Shown here: positions 50,139-59,542 of the stretch, in pieces
Layout of the letters: each line of letters starts with the position of its first letter
How positions within the stretch are numbered: the first letter of the stretch is position 1
DNA from: Ruminococcaceae bacterium KH2T8
Lineage (GTDB): Bacteria > Bacillota > Clostridia > Saccharofermentanales > Saccharofermentanaceae
Assembly: GCA_900111435.1 (NCBI GenBank)
Contig: FOIY01000006.1
Coordinates: 62,001 to 126,000, forward strand
Length of the DNA: 64,000 nt
Reading direction: 5' to 3'
Position numbers and translations under genes: made by a program
The notes under the pieces: model-generated
The model's input: only the letters and a program-made list of their open reading frames with translations
Databases searched by the model: none
Told to the model about the DNA's origin: nothing

Positions 50139-51398
50139 TCAGCTGTGGCAAAGAGAAATATAAGACGCGAGGTAGCTTGAAAGATCGGCCATTATGGTGT
50201 TCGCGCGGTCATAGGATGCACACTCGCAGCTGATGGTGATGATCAGGGGCTCCTCGCCGTCGATGATCGCGACATCGGTATAGGAGTGGGATTCTTCATT
50301 TCGTCCGCTGATATGAAGGATCGTGGTATCGTCACCGAAAGCTACAGTGTAAGGCGTAGGCATCATAGTTGAGTTCATGGCGCCGATCAGGGGCAGATAA
50401 GTATCGGGATCATTGCGGTATCCGTAGTAAAGATATTCCATATATGCCGTGAGGTCATAGACGCATGACCTCGAAGAACCTCTGACGACAGTGCCCGTAT
50501 AGTCCGTATATGTGACCGTCTCAGTGTAATTGATATAGGAACTTATAGTCGATACTTCTTCCCATACGTGATCGATACCGCCGATATTCTCAAGAAGATA
50601 GGAGAAGGCAAGAGAGTCATTTCTTATAACCGTAAGTCCCGCGCATGTTCCGAGATAGAACTGCTTTCCGGGCTCGTATGTATCCGCGATCCAGGAATTG
50701 TTGCCGGGTGCTTCCTCGCCTGAATAAGGGCAGATCTTTAAGGGATCGACAGTGCCTGCCGCTACGTCTTCGCAGTAAACGATATTGCAGGGAAGAGCAA
50801 AGGCGCCCGCCGGGATGATGGGAGTCAGGTCATTGATGCCGAGGCTCTCGTTCGATGCGAGGTTCACATATCTGAAACTGATGCGCTCGTCTTCGTTTGC
50901 ATCCATATAGTCGAGGATGTTCTGCTTTAAGACATCGAGATAAACGTCCCTGTCCTCATGCGAGATCGTCTGGATAGGATGAGAAGTGTTAAATACTATG
51001 GGATCGTAAGCCGGGATCTGCGAGGGTGAATTGTTCTGGCTCTCTTCGGTCTCTGATCCGCCATCACCCTCGCTTTCGGGAACGGCTGTCGTCTCTGACG
51101 TTGCGACTACGGGTGCGAGCTGCGTCTCGGTAGTCTCGGTGGTCGTCTCTTCGGTAGTAGTCTCTTCGGTCTCGGAGGTCTCGAACTTCTTACTGGTCGT
51201 AGGAGAGGATGTAGCAGCGCCGACCATCTCGGGGAACTGCTTTTTGTAGATATCCTGCATGTGAGCGCCCCACATCACAAAAGACGCAATAAGGCACAAA
51301 GCGGCGATCACGCTGATCGTGACTACCGCTCTGGTATGGCGTTTCTTCTTTATGCTCGAGGCTTTCTGAAGAAATGTGGGATTCGGATAATTCTTCAC
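50139..51398 (-). CDS. Membrane-anchored serine-hydrolase-fold protein lacking its catalytic residues
   Basis: This is a 419-residue protein. A basic N-terminus and one helix (about 23-43) are followed by a Thr/Glu/Ser-rich low-complexity spacer (about 62-125), then a class A beta-lactamase-like extracellular domain. The place of the active-site motif PASTFKLP is taken by PAGAFALP (196-203), so the nucleophilic Ser is Gly198 and the general-base Lys is Ala201. The SDN region reads RNDS. Four or more cysteines may form disulfides. It probably binds but does not hydrolyse a wall component. It is related in fold to the active-looking lipoprotein at 10936. Confidence 0.7.
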   Translation of the reverse strand: MKNYPNPTFLQKASSIKKKRHTRAVVTISVIAALCLIASFVMWGAHMQDIYKKQFPEMVGAATSSPTTSKKFETSETEETTTEETTTETTETQLAPVVATSETTAVPESEGDGGSETEESQNNSPSQIPAYDPIVFNTSHPIQTISHEDRDVYLDVLKQNILDYMDANEDERISFRYVNLASNESLGINDLTPIIPAGAFALPCNIVYCEDVAAGTVDPLKICPYSGEEAPGNNSWIADTYEPGKQFYLGTCAGLTVIRNDSLAFSYLLENIGGIDHVWEEVSTISSYINYTETVTYTDYTGTVVRGSSRSCVYDLTAYMEYLYYGYRNDPDTYLPLIGAMNSTMMPTPYTVAFGDDTTILHISGRNEESHSYTDVAIIDGEEPLIITISCECASYDRANTIMADLSSYLASYISLCHS

Positions 51399-51412
51399 GC
51401 GATGAGACCTGA

Positions 51413-53086
51413 TCAGAACAGACCGTGGATATCGCCGTTCTTGTCGATGCTTATATCAAGTGCCGCGGGGTGTTTGGGAAGACCGGGCATCGTCAGGATC
51501 TTACCTGTAAGGATGACCATATAGCCTGCACCTGTGCTGAGCCTTACGTCACGTACCGTAAGCGTAAAGCCTTCGGGACGGCCGAGTGCCTTGGCGTCAT
51601 CTGACAGTGAATACTGGGTCTTTGCAACGCAGATGGGAAGCTCGCCGTAGCCGGATGCCGTGAACTCCGCGATCTTTGCTGCTGCCTCGGGAAGGATCTC
51701 GATATCCTTGGCTCCGTAGATCTTCGTTGCTACCTTTCTGATCTTCTCTTCGATGGAATCCTTGAGCTCGTAAGTAAATACGGGCTTCTTGGGCTTATCC
51801 TGATCGAGGATCGCTGCGACTTCGGAAGCGAGCTCGATGCCGCCTTCTCCGCCCTTGGCAAAGACTTCGGCGGGTGCGTACTTGGCGCCCATCTCTTCGC
51901 AGAGACGCTTCATCTCGGCGATCTCCTCGTCCGTATCGGACAGGAATCTGTTGGATGCGACAACTACGGGAATGCCGAAAGCCGTCATGTTCTCTATGTG
52001 CTTAGCGAGGTTAGGAAAGCCTCTCCTTACGGCATCTACATCGGGCTTTGTGAGCTCTTCCTTGGGAATGCCGGCGTTGTACTTCAAGGACCTTACGGTG
52101 GAGACGATGACTACGACGTCGGGCCAGATGCCTGCGGCACGGCACTTTAAGTCGAGGAACTTGAAAGCTCCGAGGTCAGCTCCGAATCCCGCTTCGGTAA
52201 CAAGGATATCGGTCATCTTAAGACCGGCCTTTGTCGCGATAAGGGAATTACAGCCGTGAGATATATTGGCGAAAGGTCCGCCGTGAACAAGTGCGGGAAC
52301 ATGCTCTAATGTCTGAACGAGGTTCGGGCAGATAGCGTCCTTGAGAAGGACCGTGAGTGAACCCTCAGCACCGAGCATTCCTGCAGTAACGATATTTCCG
52401 TTCGTATCGTAAGCGACTGCGATATTCTTGATCCTCTCGGTCAAGTCCTCGATGTCGCTTGCCATACAAAGTGTAGCCATGATCTCGGAAGCGGCAGTGA
52501 TGGAGAAGGAATCGTCACGCTCGATGCCGTTCGTTCCTCCGCCTACGCCGATCTCGATATTACGGAGTGCACGGTCGTTCATGTCCATGCATCTCTTCCA
52601 GAGAACCTTGTCCTTGTCGATATTGAGCTCGTTGCCCTGATAGATATGGTTGTCGATCATGGCAGCAAGAAGATTGTTTGCGGATGTGATGGCGTGAAGG
52701 TCACCCGTGAAATGGAGATTGATGTCGTCCATGGGGATGAGCTGGGAATATCCGCCGCCTGCAGCGCCGCCCTTTATGCCGAATACGGGGCCGAGGGAGG
52801 GCTCTCTTAATGCAAGGAGCGTCTTGCGTCCGATCTTGGCAAGAGCCTGCGCGAGACCGATGCTGACCGTAGTCTTTCCCTCTCCTGCGGGAGTAGGGTT
52901 CATAGCCGTGACGAGCACGAGCTTTCCGTCCTTTGAAGCTTCATTTCGCTTGAGGACATCCATTGGGATCTTGGCCTTATACTTGCCGTAAAGATCGAGG
53001 TCATCGGATGTAAGACCGATCTTTTCAGCGATCTCTCCGATAGGTCTTATCTCCGCCTGTCTGGCTATATCAATATCTGTCAGCAT
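51413..53086 (-). CDS. fhs: Formate-tetrahydrofolate ligase
   Basis: This is a 557-residue enzyme, the normal length. It makes 10-formyl-THF from formate, THF and ATP. NPTPAGEGKTTVSIGLAQAL is the ATP-binding loop, and EPSLGPVFGIKGGAAGGGYSQ and LVHGGPFANISHGCNS are family signatures. It is strongly translated from the ATG at 53086 with AGGGG upstream. It supplies one-carbon units for purines and, with other genes, the Wood-Ljungdahl methyl branch; no other gene of that pathway lies in the window. Confidence 0.97.
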   Translation of the reverse strand: MLTDIDIARQAEIRPIGEIAEKIGLTSDDLDLYGKYKAKIPMDVLKRNEASKDGKLVLVTAMNPTPAGEGKTTVSIGLAQALAKIGRKTLLALREPSLGPVFGIKGGAAGGGYSQLIPMDDINLHFTGDLHAITSANNLLAAMIDNHIYQGNELNIDKDKVLWKRCMDMNDRALRNIEIGVGGGTNGIERDDSFSITAASEIMATLCMASDIEDLTERIKNIAVAYDTNGNIVTAGMLGAEGSLTVLLKDAICPNLVQTLEHVPALVHGGPFANISHGCNSLIATKAGLKMTDILVTEAGFGADLGAFKFLDLKCRAAGIWPDVVVIVSTVRSLKYNAGIPKEELTKPDVDAVRRGFPNLAKHIENMTAFGIPVVVASNRFLSDTDEEIAEMKRLCEEMGAKYAPAEVFAKGGEGGIELASEVAAILDQDKPKKPVFTYELKDSIEEKIRKVATKIYGAKDIEILPEAAAKIAEFTASGYGELPICVAKTQYSLSDDAKALGRPEGFTLTVRDVRLSTGAGYMVILTGKILTMPGLPKHPAALDISIDKNGDIHGLF

Positions 53087-53190
53087 ACCCTGCCCCTTTA
53101 TATAAAATATTACGCATTAAATTGTACATTATCGGGCAAGTGGTTTCCATTGGAGAGATTGGCTAAAAGCGGTGAAAGCCCTGCTAACAC

Positions 53191-53208
53191 TACATTTTGT
53201 AAAATGTA
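53191..53208. promoter_or_regulatory. 18-bp palindrome between fhs and veg
   Basis: TACATTTT and AAAATGTA flank a 2-bp centre in the divergent spacer. It lies about 33 bp upstream of the veg -35 box and about 105 bp from the fhs start, a plausible operator. The binding protein is unknown. Confidence 0.45.
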
Positions 53209-53240
53209 CACAAAAACGCTCTATATCTTGTGGTATTCGA

Positions 53241-53269
53241 TTGACAAAAAATCAAGAAACTGTTAGAGT
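53241..53269 (+). promoter_or_regulatory. Sigma-A promoter of veg
   Basis: A consensus TTGACA (53241-53246) and TAGAGT (53264-53269) are spaced by 17 bp. The vegetative promoter of veg is also strong in Bacillus. Confidence 0.85.
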
Positions 53270-53306
53270 AGGTGATGTATTGTATTAACAGCGGAGGTAC
53301 TGACCC

Positions 53307-53576
53307 ATGATTATCAGATCGGATCTGGATTCTTGCAGAAGCAAACTTCAGTCAATGATCGGCAGTCGCGTAAGGCTTACATCCAACGGCGGACGTAAGA
53401 GACTTATCGTTCATGAGGGCGTGATCGACAATTGCTACCCCAATGTTTTCACTGTTAAGTGCAGAAGAGAAGCTGAGGGAGATTTCGAGATCGTATCCTA
53501 CAGTTACATCGATGTCCTGACAAGAGCAGTAAGGATCGCGATCCCCGCTCAGGATGTACAGGAAGTCGCCAGCTGA
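53307..53576 (+). CDS. veg: Veg family protein
   Basis: This 89-residue protein has the Veg/DUF1021 pattern: N-terminal helix, then GSRVRLTSNGGRKRLIVHEGVIDNCYPNVFTV and SYSYIDVLTRAVRI. Its fold resembles Sm/SH3 barrels. In Bacillus subtilis Veg stimulates biofilm matrix genes by opposing SinR, a role not proven elsewhere. GGAGG precedes the ATG. The neighbour is ispE, the usual partner. Confidence 0.93.
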   Translation: MIIRSDLDSCRSKLQSMIGSRVRLTSNGGRKRLIVHEGVIDNCYPNVFTVKCRREAEGDFEIVSYSYIDVLTRAVRIAIPAQDVQEVAS

Positions 53577-53602
53577 CCGGCCTGATCAAGTTCGAATTAA
53601 CC

Positions 53603-53646
53603 GATGCCCCGTTGCCGCTTGTGCGGTGACGGGGTATCTTGCTTTT
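53603..53646 (+). terminator. Intrinsic terminator after veg
   Basis: GATGCCCCGT pairs with ACGGGGTATC (one G-T pair) and continues as CCGC/GCGG around TTGT. A TTGCTTTTT tail follows. Confidence 0.9.
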
Positions 53647-53676
53647 TAATAAGTAAATACGTATTCTTTTAGTGTT

Positions 53677-54612
53677 ATGAAGATCGATTACGAGACAATG
53701 GCTTTTGCCAAGATAAACCTGTTCCTTCGTGTGTGCGGAAAGCTCCCGAACGGATACCACAGACTCCTTACCCTGATGCAGGAGATCGGTATCGGAGATG
53801 AGATAGCCGTATCCGTCGATAACGACGAAGATTTCGAGATCGTGATAGACAGCGACCTCGAGGGGACCGCACCCGAAGATGACCTCTGCTATAAGGCAGC
53901 CAAGAGATTTTACGATAAATATTCCAAGGACTTAAGACTTTCGGGCTTTAAGGCTCCAGAGAGCGGATTTGGCAGGACCGTCATAAAGGTCACGAAGCAT
54001 ATACCTTCGCAGGCGGGACTCGGAGGCGGAAGCTCAGATGCCGCAGCTGTCCTTCTTATCCTTCAGCAGCATTACGGTAATCCCTTATCGGATGAGGAGA
54101 TGGCTCAGATGTCCGTAGGACTTGGTGCAGACGTGCCTTTCTTCCTTACGGGCGGCAGCTGTATCTGCGAGGGCGTAGGTGAAGATGTCCGTGAAGTCGA
54201 CGATCTTTCCGGTATGCATATGCTGATAGTAAAGCCCGAAGAAGGCGTATCGACGCCCGAATGCTTCCGTCTTTGCGATTCAAAGCCCGTGAGCTTTGAC
54301 GAGGATTCCTACAGGAAGACGATGGATGAGGCTTTCGGGAATGAATACGATAATCCCGTAACAAAGGTCACGAAGGTTGCTGAGCTTCTGACAAATGACC
54401 TTGAGGCTCCCGCGTGCGAGCTCGTTCCGAGGATCCGCGAGGTAACCGATAAGGTAAAGGCGACTTCTCCCGTATTCTCTGCGATGTCAGGCTCCGGAAG
54501 TGCCGTATTCGGTATCTATAAAGATGAAAAGAGCCTGAATGAAGCGCTCGCGATCCTGAGTGATGACTCGGATCTTGCGGGCTGCATGATATTCCCGACC
54601 GTTACTGTCTGA
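53677..54612 (+). CDS. ispE: 4-(cytidine 5'-diphospho)-2-C-methyl-D-erythritol kinase
   Basis: This is a 311-residue GHMP kinase of the MEP isoprenoid pathway. AFAKINLFLRVCGKLPNGYHRL is the substrate-binding N-terminus, PSQAGLGGGSSDAAA the ATP loop, and SAMSGSGSAVFGIY the third GHMP motif. No Shine-Dalgarno precedes the ATG, and a possible TATTCT -10 box lies 9 nt away, so a short or absent leader is likely. Its 3' end overlaps the acetyltransferase gene on the other strand by 11 bp. Confidence 0.95.
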   Translation: MKIDYETMAFAKINLFLRVCGKLPNGYHRLLTLMQEIGIGDEIAVSVDNDEDFEIVIDSDLEGTAPEDDLCYKAAKRFYDKYSKDLRLSGFKAPESGFGRTVIKVTKHIPSQAGLGGGSSDAAAVLLILQQHYGNPLSDEEMAQMSVGLGADVPFFLTGGSCICEGVGEDVREVDDLSGMHMLIVKPEEGVSTPECFRLCDSKPVSFDEDSYRKTMDEAFGNEYDNPVTKVTKVAELLTNDLEAPACELVPRIREVTDKVKATSPVFSAMSGSGSAVFGIYKDEKSLNEALAILSDDSDLAGCMIFPTVTV

Positions 54613-55135
54613 TAAGCGCGAAGAGACCTCTCTCGTAGCCTCTTGAATTCTCGCTGTCTACGAGGATGAAGCCTTTCGAAGCGTAAAATTCGCACATGCT
54701 CTTATTTGAGACCGCCGTGTGCAGGATGACAAGATCTGCCGACTCGGGAAGCTCCAGGGCTTCGTCCATTAGGCGGCTGCCAAGGCCGGTTTTTCTTACT
54801 TCATCAGCTACCGCAAAACGCGAGATGTAGCCGCAGGATGTGTAGTGCGCGAGAAAGTTCGAGCTCTTCTTTGAAAATGAATATTTCATGGGTGTCGTGC
54901 AGCGGCTCAATGTGATCGTGCCCAGGGGCCTGTCGCCGTCAAAGAGGCAGAGGCACTTATTCTTAACGATCCTGTGGCGGACTGATTCAACGCTCTCGGA
55001 AAGCGATTCCAAAGTGTCGTTGACGATACCCGATTCTTCTCTGTAATGAACCATGGCCGAGCGAACGAGATCCCTTACGGATCCCGCATCCCCGGCCGTT
55101 GCAAGTCTTAATTGAAGTTGGTCCTTATCAGTCAT
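54602..55135 (-). CDS. GNAT-family N-acetyltransferase at the end of the arg operon
   Basis: This is a protein of about 177 residues. The acetyl-CoA pocket is SRFAVADEVRKTGLGSRLMDEAL (motif A, with RKTGLGSRL as the Q/RxxGxG/A loop), followed by AVSNKSMCEFYASKGF (motif B). ATG 55135 overlaps the end of argF by 8 bp. The operon has no argJ, so this enzyme is a candidate N-acetylglutamate synthase supplying the pathway, but GNAT substrates cannot be read from sequence. Confidence 0.75.
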   Translation of the reverse strand: MTDKDQLQLRLATAGDAGSVRDLVRSAMVHYREESGIVNDTLESLSESVESVRHRIVKNKCLCLFDGDRPLGTITLSRCTTPMKYSFSKKSSNFLAHYTSCGYISRFAVADEVRKTGLGSRLMDEALELPESADLVILHTAVSNKSMCEFYASKGFILVDSENSRGYERGLFALIRQ

Positions 55136-56054
55136 TAAGGAAGCAGTTAACAAGGATAGCCTTGTGAGCGTGAAGCCTGTTCTCAGCCTCCTGGAATACT
55201 ACGCTCTGAGGTCCGTCGATAACATCCTCCGTTACTTCGTATCCGCGGTAAGCGGGGAGACAGTGAAGGAAGATCGCATCCTTATGAGCTGTATTCATGA
55301 TGTCGCCGTTTACCTGATAATCCTTGAAGATCTGAACTCTCATGGCCTTTTCTTCTTCCTGGCCCATGCTCGTCCATGTATCCGTGTAGATAACGTCCGC
55401 ATCCTTTGCAGCCTCGTAAGGGTCAGTAGTCATAAGGACCTTGGAGCCCGTGATCTTGGCATCCGTAAGAGCCTGCTGAACATACTTATCGGGGCATGTG
55501 TAGTCCTTGGGAGAAGCAATCGCTACGTCCATTCCTGCCTTTGCGCAAGCCTGAAGGAGGGAGTTGGCTACGTTGTTTCCGTCGCCTAAGTATGCGAGCT
55601 TCAAGCCCTTGAGGTCTCCCTTGCACTCCTTGATCGTAAGAAGGTCGGCGAGCATCTGAGTAGGATGCTGGTCGTCCGTAAGACCGTTGATAACGGGGAT
55701 CGAGCCGTACTTTGCGAGGTCAGTAACATCTGAATGCTTGAATGTCCTGATCATGATACCGTCGAGCATGCCGGACAATACGTTAGCTGTATCGTAGATG
55801 GTCTCGCCGCGTCCGATCTGAATGTCGTTATTAGAAAGGAAGAGAGCCTGTCCGCCGAGCTGGTACATACCGACCTCGAAGGAGACACGCGTCCTTGTGG
55901 AGGACTTCGTGAAGATCATGCCGAGTGACTTTCCCTTGAGGTAGTGGTGCTCGATGCCTGTCTTTGTCTTCTTCTTCATGTCTGCTGCGATGTCGAGCAG
56001 ATAGTTAAGCTCTTCGATTCCTACGTCTTCGTGAAAATCTATATAATGCTTCAT
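55128..56054 (-). CDS. argF: Ornithine carbamoyltransferase
   Basis: This is a 308-residue enzyme that makes citrulline from ornithine and carbamoyl phosphate. SSTRTRVSFEVGM binds carbamoyl phosphate, DDQHPTQMLADL and HCLPAYRG are ornithine- and phosphate-binding motifs, and TDTWTSMGQEEE is the SMG loop. Full length. It follows argD by 36 nt. Confidence 0.96.
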   Translation of the reverse strand: MKHYIDFHEDVGIEELNYLLDIAADMKKKTKTGIEHHYLKGKSLGMIFTKSSTRTRVSFEVGMYQLGGQALFLSNNDIQIGRGETIYDTANVLSGMLDGIMIRTFKHSDVTDLAKYGSIPVINGLTDDQHPTQMLADLLTIKECKGDLKGLKLAYLGDGNNVANSLLQACAKAGMDVAIASPKDYTCPDKYVQQALTDAKITGSKVLMTTDPYEAAKDADVIYTDTWTSMGQEEEKAMRVQIFKDYQVNGDIMNTAHKDAIFLHCLPAYRGYEVTEDVIDGPQSVVFQEAENRLHAHKAILVNCFLND

Positions 56055-56090
56055 TGTAGTTTTCTCCTGTTATTCCTTATTTTTCCGCGA

Positions 56091-57428
56091 TCACTCGAGC
56101 TCGTTGTCGTCTACCGATGAGATGGTGATACCTGTCTCCTTGGTGATCTCTTCCTTGATCTGCTCGCTCTCTTTGGATTCGGAACCCTGAGCTGCAGTGA
56201 TCTGAAGAGGACGCTTCTTTTGGGACTTTAAGATCTCGCCTAATGCCTTAGTGAACTTCTTTGCTTCAGAAGGCGTGATGATCAGGGGAGGCGCGATCCT
56301 TATGGTGCTCTTACCGATCGCACTTACGAGGAATCCCTTGGAGAAGAGTGCTTCCTTCATGCCTGCGGATGATACTGTTCCGTCAAATTCGATACCGATG
56401 AGAAGTCCCATTCCGCGAACGCTCGTGATGACGGGATACTTGTCCTTCAAAGCCTTGAGCTGATCAAAGAGGATTCCGCTAACAACGCCTACGTTATTAA
56501 GGAGATCCTTGTCCTTGATCTGATCGATAACGCAGTTGCCTGCTGCCATAGCAAGGGGGTTACCGCCGAATGTAGAACCGTGATCGCCAACCTTAAAGCC
56601 TTCTGCTACCTTGTTCGTGCAGAGAGTAGCACCGATCGGCACACCGCCGCCAAGACCCTTGGCAAGAGTCATGATGTCGGGATTGACGTTATAGTTCTCG
56701 TAAGCAAAGAGCCTGCCCGTACGGCCTACGCCGGTCTGAACCTCATCGATTATGAGGAGGATGCCCTTCTCGTTACAGAGCTTACGGACTGCCTTTATAT
56801 ACTCGCGGTCTGCGGGATGGACGCCGCTCTCGCCCTGGATGAGCTCGAGCATTACTGCTGCGGTGGAATCCGTAACGGCTGCTTCGAGCTGCTCGATGTC
56901 GTTATAGTCAACATACTTAAAGCCGGGAACGTTGGGAGCGAAAGCTTTCCTGAACTTCTCCTGACCTGTAGCCGCGATTGTGCCCATGGTCCTTCCGTGG
57001 AAAGACATGTTGGCAGTGATGATCTCGTAGCGGTTCTGTCCCTTGTAGTAGAAATAACCGCGTGCGAGCTTGATGGCAGCTTCGTTTGCCTCGGCGCCGG
57101 AGTTACTGAAGAACACCTTATCGGCAAAGCTCAGACGGCACAGCTTATATGCGAGCTCGCTTCTTCCCGGGATATAATAATAGTTACAGCAGTGGATGAG
57201 GCTTGCGGCCTGCTCGGATACTGCCTTAACGAGGGCTCTGTTGCCGTGACCTAAGGAGTTAACGGCGATACCGCCGATCATGTCCATATACTTTCGTCCG
57301 TCGGTATCGTAGAGATATACGCCCTTACCCTTGACGAAAGCAACGTCCATGGGAGCGAATACCTGCATGCAATAATCTTTGTCGTACTTCTTTGTAAGTT
57401 CGAGATCCTTGTCCAGACTGCTGCTCAT
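56091..57428 (-). CDS. argD: Acetylornithine aminotransferase
   Basis: This is a 445-residue PLP enzyme. NSGAEANEAAIKLAR, IIDEVQTGVGRTG and the Schiff-base Lys in LAKGLGGGVPIGA are class-III aminotransferase motifs. A C-terminal tail of about 50 residues (KKRPLQITAAQGSESKESEQ) exceeds the usual 390-400 residue length and looks disordered. The start overlaps the argB stop by 1 bp (TAATG). Confidence 0.95.
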   Translation of the reverse strand: MSSSLDKDLELTKKYDKDYCMQVFAPMDVAFVKGKGVYLYDTDGRKYMDMIGGIAVNSLGHGNRALVKAVSEQAASLIHCCNYYYIPGRSELAYKLCRLSFADKVFFSNSGAEANEAAIKLARGYFYYKGQNRYEIITANMSFHGRTMGTIAATGQEKFRKAFAPNVPGFKYVDYNDIEQLEAAVTDSTAAVMLELIQGESGVHPADREYIKAVRKLCNEKGILLIIDEVQTGVGRTGRLFAYENYNVNPDIMTLAKGLGGGVPIGATLCTNKVAEGFKVGDHGSTFGGNPLAMAAGNCVIDQIKDKDLLNNVGVVSGILFDQLKALKDKYPVITSVRGMGLLIGIEFDGTVSSAGMKEALFSKGFLVSAIGKSTIRIAPPLIITPSEAKKFTKALGEILKSQKKRPLQITAAQGSESKESEQIKEEITKETGITISSVDDNELE

Positions 57429-58345
57429 TATTTGTCCCTCTTTTCTTTGATGATCATCGTTCCGATGCCCTTTGATGTGAATAGCTCAAGTATAATGCTG
57501 TGAGGTATCCTGCCGTCAATGATATGTGCTCTGTCGACGCCTCTCGTTACCGTATCGAGACAGCCTTCGATCTTGGGGATCATGCCGCCGGTGATGGCGC
57601 CGTCTGCGATGTAGTCCGCGATCGACTCTTCGTCGAGGATGGAGATAAGAGATCCTGCTCCGTCGAGTACGCCGGGAACATCCGTAAGAGTGATGAGCTT
57701 ACTTGCCTTGAGTGCTACCGCTACCTCGGCTGCTACCGTGTCGGCATTGATGTTATAGCTCTCGCCCGCAGCGCCTACGCCGATAGGAGCGATGACGGGG
57801 ATATATTCGTCGTTTGCGAGCATCTCGATCACATGAGTGTTGATCTTCTTGATCTTGCCGACATATCCTACGTCTACGGGATTTCCGCTGCTGTCCTCGG
57901 TCATCTTCTCGGCGACGATGAGGTTACCGTCGATACCGCAGATACCGATAGCCTTGGCACCCTTGGAGTTGAGGTTCGAGACGATCTCCTTATTTGTCTT
58001 ACCGATAAGCACCATCTGTGCGATGCCCATCGTCTCTTCGTCTGTGTAGCGAAGGCCGTTAACGAAGTGGGACTCGACATTGACTCGCTTGAGCATGTTG
58101 TTGATGTCAGGTCCGCCGCCGTGAACGAGGATGGGGTTGATGCCGATGTACTTAAGGAGAGTGATGTCATCCATTACGGATTGCTTGAGGTCTTCGTTTA
58201 CCATTGCATTTCCGCCGTACTTGATGACGATCGTCTGACCGCGCATCTTCCTCATGTAGGGGAGCGCCTCGATAAGGATCGAAGCCCTGTCTATCTTATT
58301 TTGCATCTCGCCCGTTACATTGGGCATTACTTTATTGTCAGCCAT
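57428..58345 (-). CDS. argB: Acetylglutamate kinase
   Basis: This is a kinase of about 305 residues. [49 protein letters not shown] and LTDVPGVL are amino-acid-kinase motifs. ATG 58345 is used with GAGGTG 6 nt upstream. The N-terminal extension (about residues 1-25) resembles the arginine-sensing helix of arginine-inhibited hexameric NAGKs, so feedback inhibition is likely. It starts 1 nt after argC. Confidence 0.96.
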   Translation of the reverse strand: MADNKVMPNVTGEMQNKIDRASILIEALPYMRKMRGQTIVIKYGGNAMVNEDLKQSVMDDITLLKYIGINPILVHGGGPDINNMLKRVNVESHFVNGLRYTDEETMGIAQMVLIGKTNKEIVSNLNSKGAKAIGICGIDGNLIVAEKMTEDSSGNPVDVGYVGKIKKINTHVIEMLANDEYIPVIAPIGVGAAGESYNINADTVAAEVAVALKASKLITLTDVPGVLDGAGSLISILDEESIADYIADGAITGGMIPKIEGCLDTVTRGVDRAHIIDGRIPHSIILELFTSKGIGTMIIKEKRDK

Positions 58346-58346
58346 G

Positions 58347-59411
58347 TCATACACCTCGAATTATCGTATTAAGTCCCGTCTCCTCGGGGAGAGAGAACAT
58401 TGCGTTAAATGCTTGGATAGCCTGAAGAGCGGCACCCTTGCCCAGGTTATCCTGAGCGCTGAAGAGCTTGATCGTACCTGTCTCGGGAGAGTAAACGCCG
58501 TTAACGTCTATATAGTTTGAGCCGTTTACTGCCTTTACGTCAGGGAGTTCCTTGCCGGGAAGGACTCTTACGAAATGCTCGTCCTTATAATAAGAATAAT
58601 ATATATCATTAATACTCTCGCTCGATACGTCGGCGAAAGCATCCGACGGCTTGCAGTAGATAGTCGCGAGCATGCCTCTTCTGAAAGGAGCAAGGTGAGG
58701 AGTAAACTCAGTCTTTAAGTCGTTTCCGTCACCGCCTGCGAGGAAGGAGCACTGCTCATTGATCTCGGTGTTGTGTCTGTGACCGACTGCGCCGTAGGGC
58801 TTGAATGCCTCATCGACTTCGCAGTAGGAATATGCAAGATCCGACTTTCGTCCTGCGCCCGTTACACCGGATACCGCATCGATTATGATGCCCTCTTTCT
58901 TTATGAGACCCTTCTTGAGGAAAGGAGCGAGAGCGATAAGAGAGCATGTGGGGTAGCAGCCGGGATTGGCTACGAGTTTTGCTGTCTTTAATTCCTCTCT
59001 GTAGAACTCGGGGATTCCGTATACGGCTTCCTTCAGGAGTTCGGGTGCGGGATGATCGAGCTTATAGCTCTTTGTATATGTCTCGACGTTCTTATATCTG
59101 AAGTCGCCGCTGTGGTCGATGACTCTTGCGCCGTTAGCGAGGAGCACGGGGACCGTCTTGGAGGATACGCCGTGGGGAAGAGCCGTGATAACGAGATCCG
59201 AATCCTTTGCCACTTCCTCGGGAGTGATGTCCTCGAGCTTTATATCACAAAGGCCTCTATATACGGGGTAGACATCGGAAAAGAGCTTATCCTTGAAAGT
59301 CTGGGATGTAAGGTGAACGAGCTCAACGTTCGGATGGTTAAGAAAGCCGTGTACGAGCTCTGCTCCGACATAACCGGTGCTACCGATAATACTGACCTTG
59401 ATCTTACTCAT
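58347..59411 (-). CDS. argC: N-acetyl-gamma-glutamyl-phosphate reductase
   Basis: This is a 354-residue NADPH enzyme. [13 protein letters not shown] is the nucleotide loop, [19 protein letters not shown] contains the catalytic Cys, and [11 protein letters not shown] and [14 protein letters not shown] are family motifs. It is the first gene of the operon argC-argB-argD-argF-GNAT, behind the promoter with the ArgR-like palindrome at 59506-59529. The leader is about 95 nt. Confidence 0.96.
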   Translation of the reverse strand: MSKIKVSIIGSTGYVGAELVHGFLNHPNVELVHLTSQTFKDKLFSDVYPVYRGLCDIKLEDITPEEVAKDSDLVITALPHGVSSKTVPVLLANGARVIDHSGDFRYKNVETYTKSYKLDHPAPELLKEAVYGIPEFYREELKTAKLVANPGCYPTCSLIALAPFLKKGLIKKEGIIIDAVSGVTGAGRKSDLAYSYCEVDEAFKPYGAVGHRHNTEINEQCSFLAGGDGNDLKTEFTPHLAPFRRGMLATIYCKPSDAFADVSSESINDIYYSYYKDEHFVRVLPGKELPDVKAVNGSNYIDVNGVYSPETGTIKLFSAQDNLGKGAALQAIQAFNAMFSLPEETGLNTIIRGV

Positions 59412-59505
59412 AATAGTATTCCTCTTATTATTTAATATATATACATTAGATAATACGCCACATAAGTCGAAACTGTCTTTACAAATATATGTCGTATATA
59501 TGTTG

Positions 59506-59542
59506 ATTTATGCAATATACTGCATAAATATACAGTTGTCAA
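59506..59542 (-). promoter_or_regulatory. arg operon promoter overlapped by an ArgR-type operator
   Basis: On the minus strand TTGACA (59542-59537) and TATATT (59519-59514) are spaced by exactly 17 bp. The -10 box is embedded in a perfect inverted repeat, ATTTATGCA and TGCATAAAT (59506-59529), whose 18-bp core TATGCA...TGCATA resembles the ARG box. A bound repressor would block polymerase. A looser TA-rich repeat at 59486-59502 could be a second half-site. Confidence 0.75.

Noticed and set aside
53087-53240. A tetrahydrofolate riboswitch in front of fhs
   Set aside because: No THF-riboswitch consensus could be matched by eye; only a weak GGCT/AGCC pairing and an 18-bp palindrome are present.
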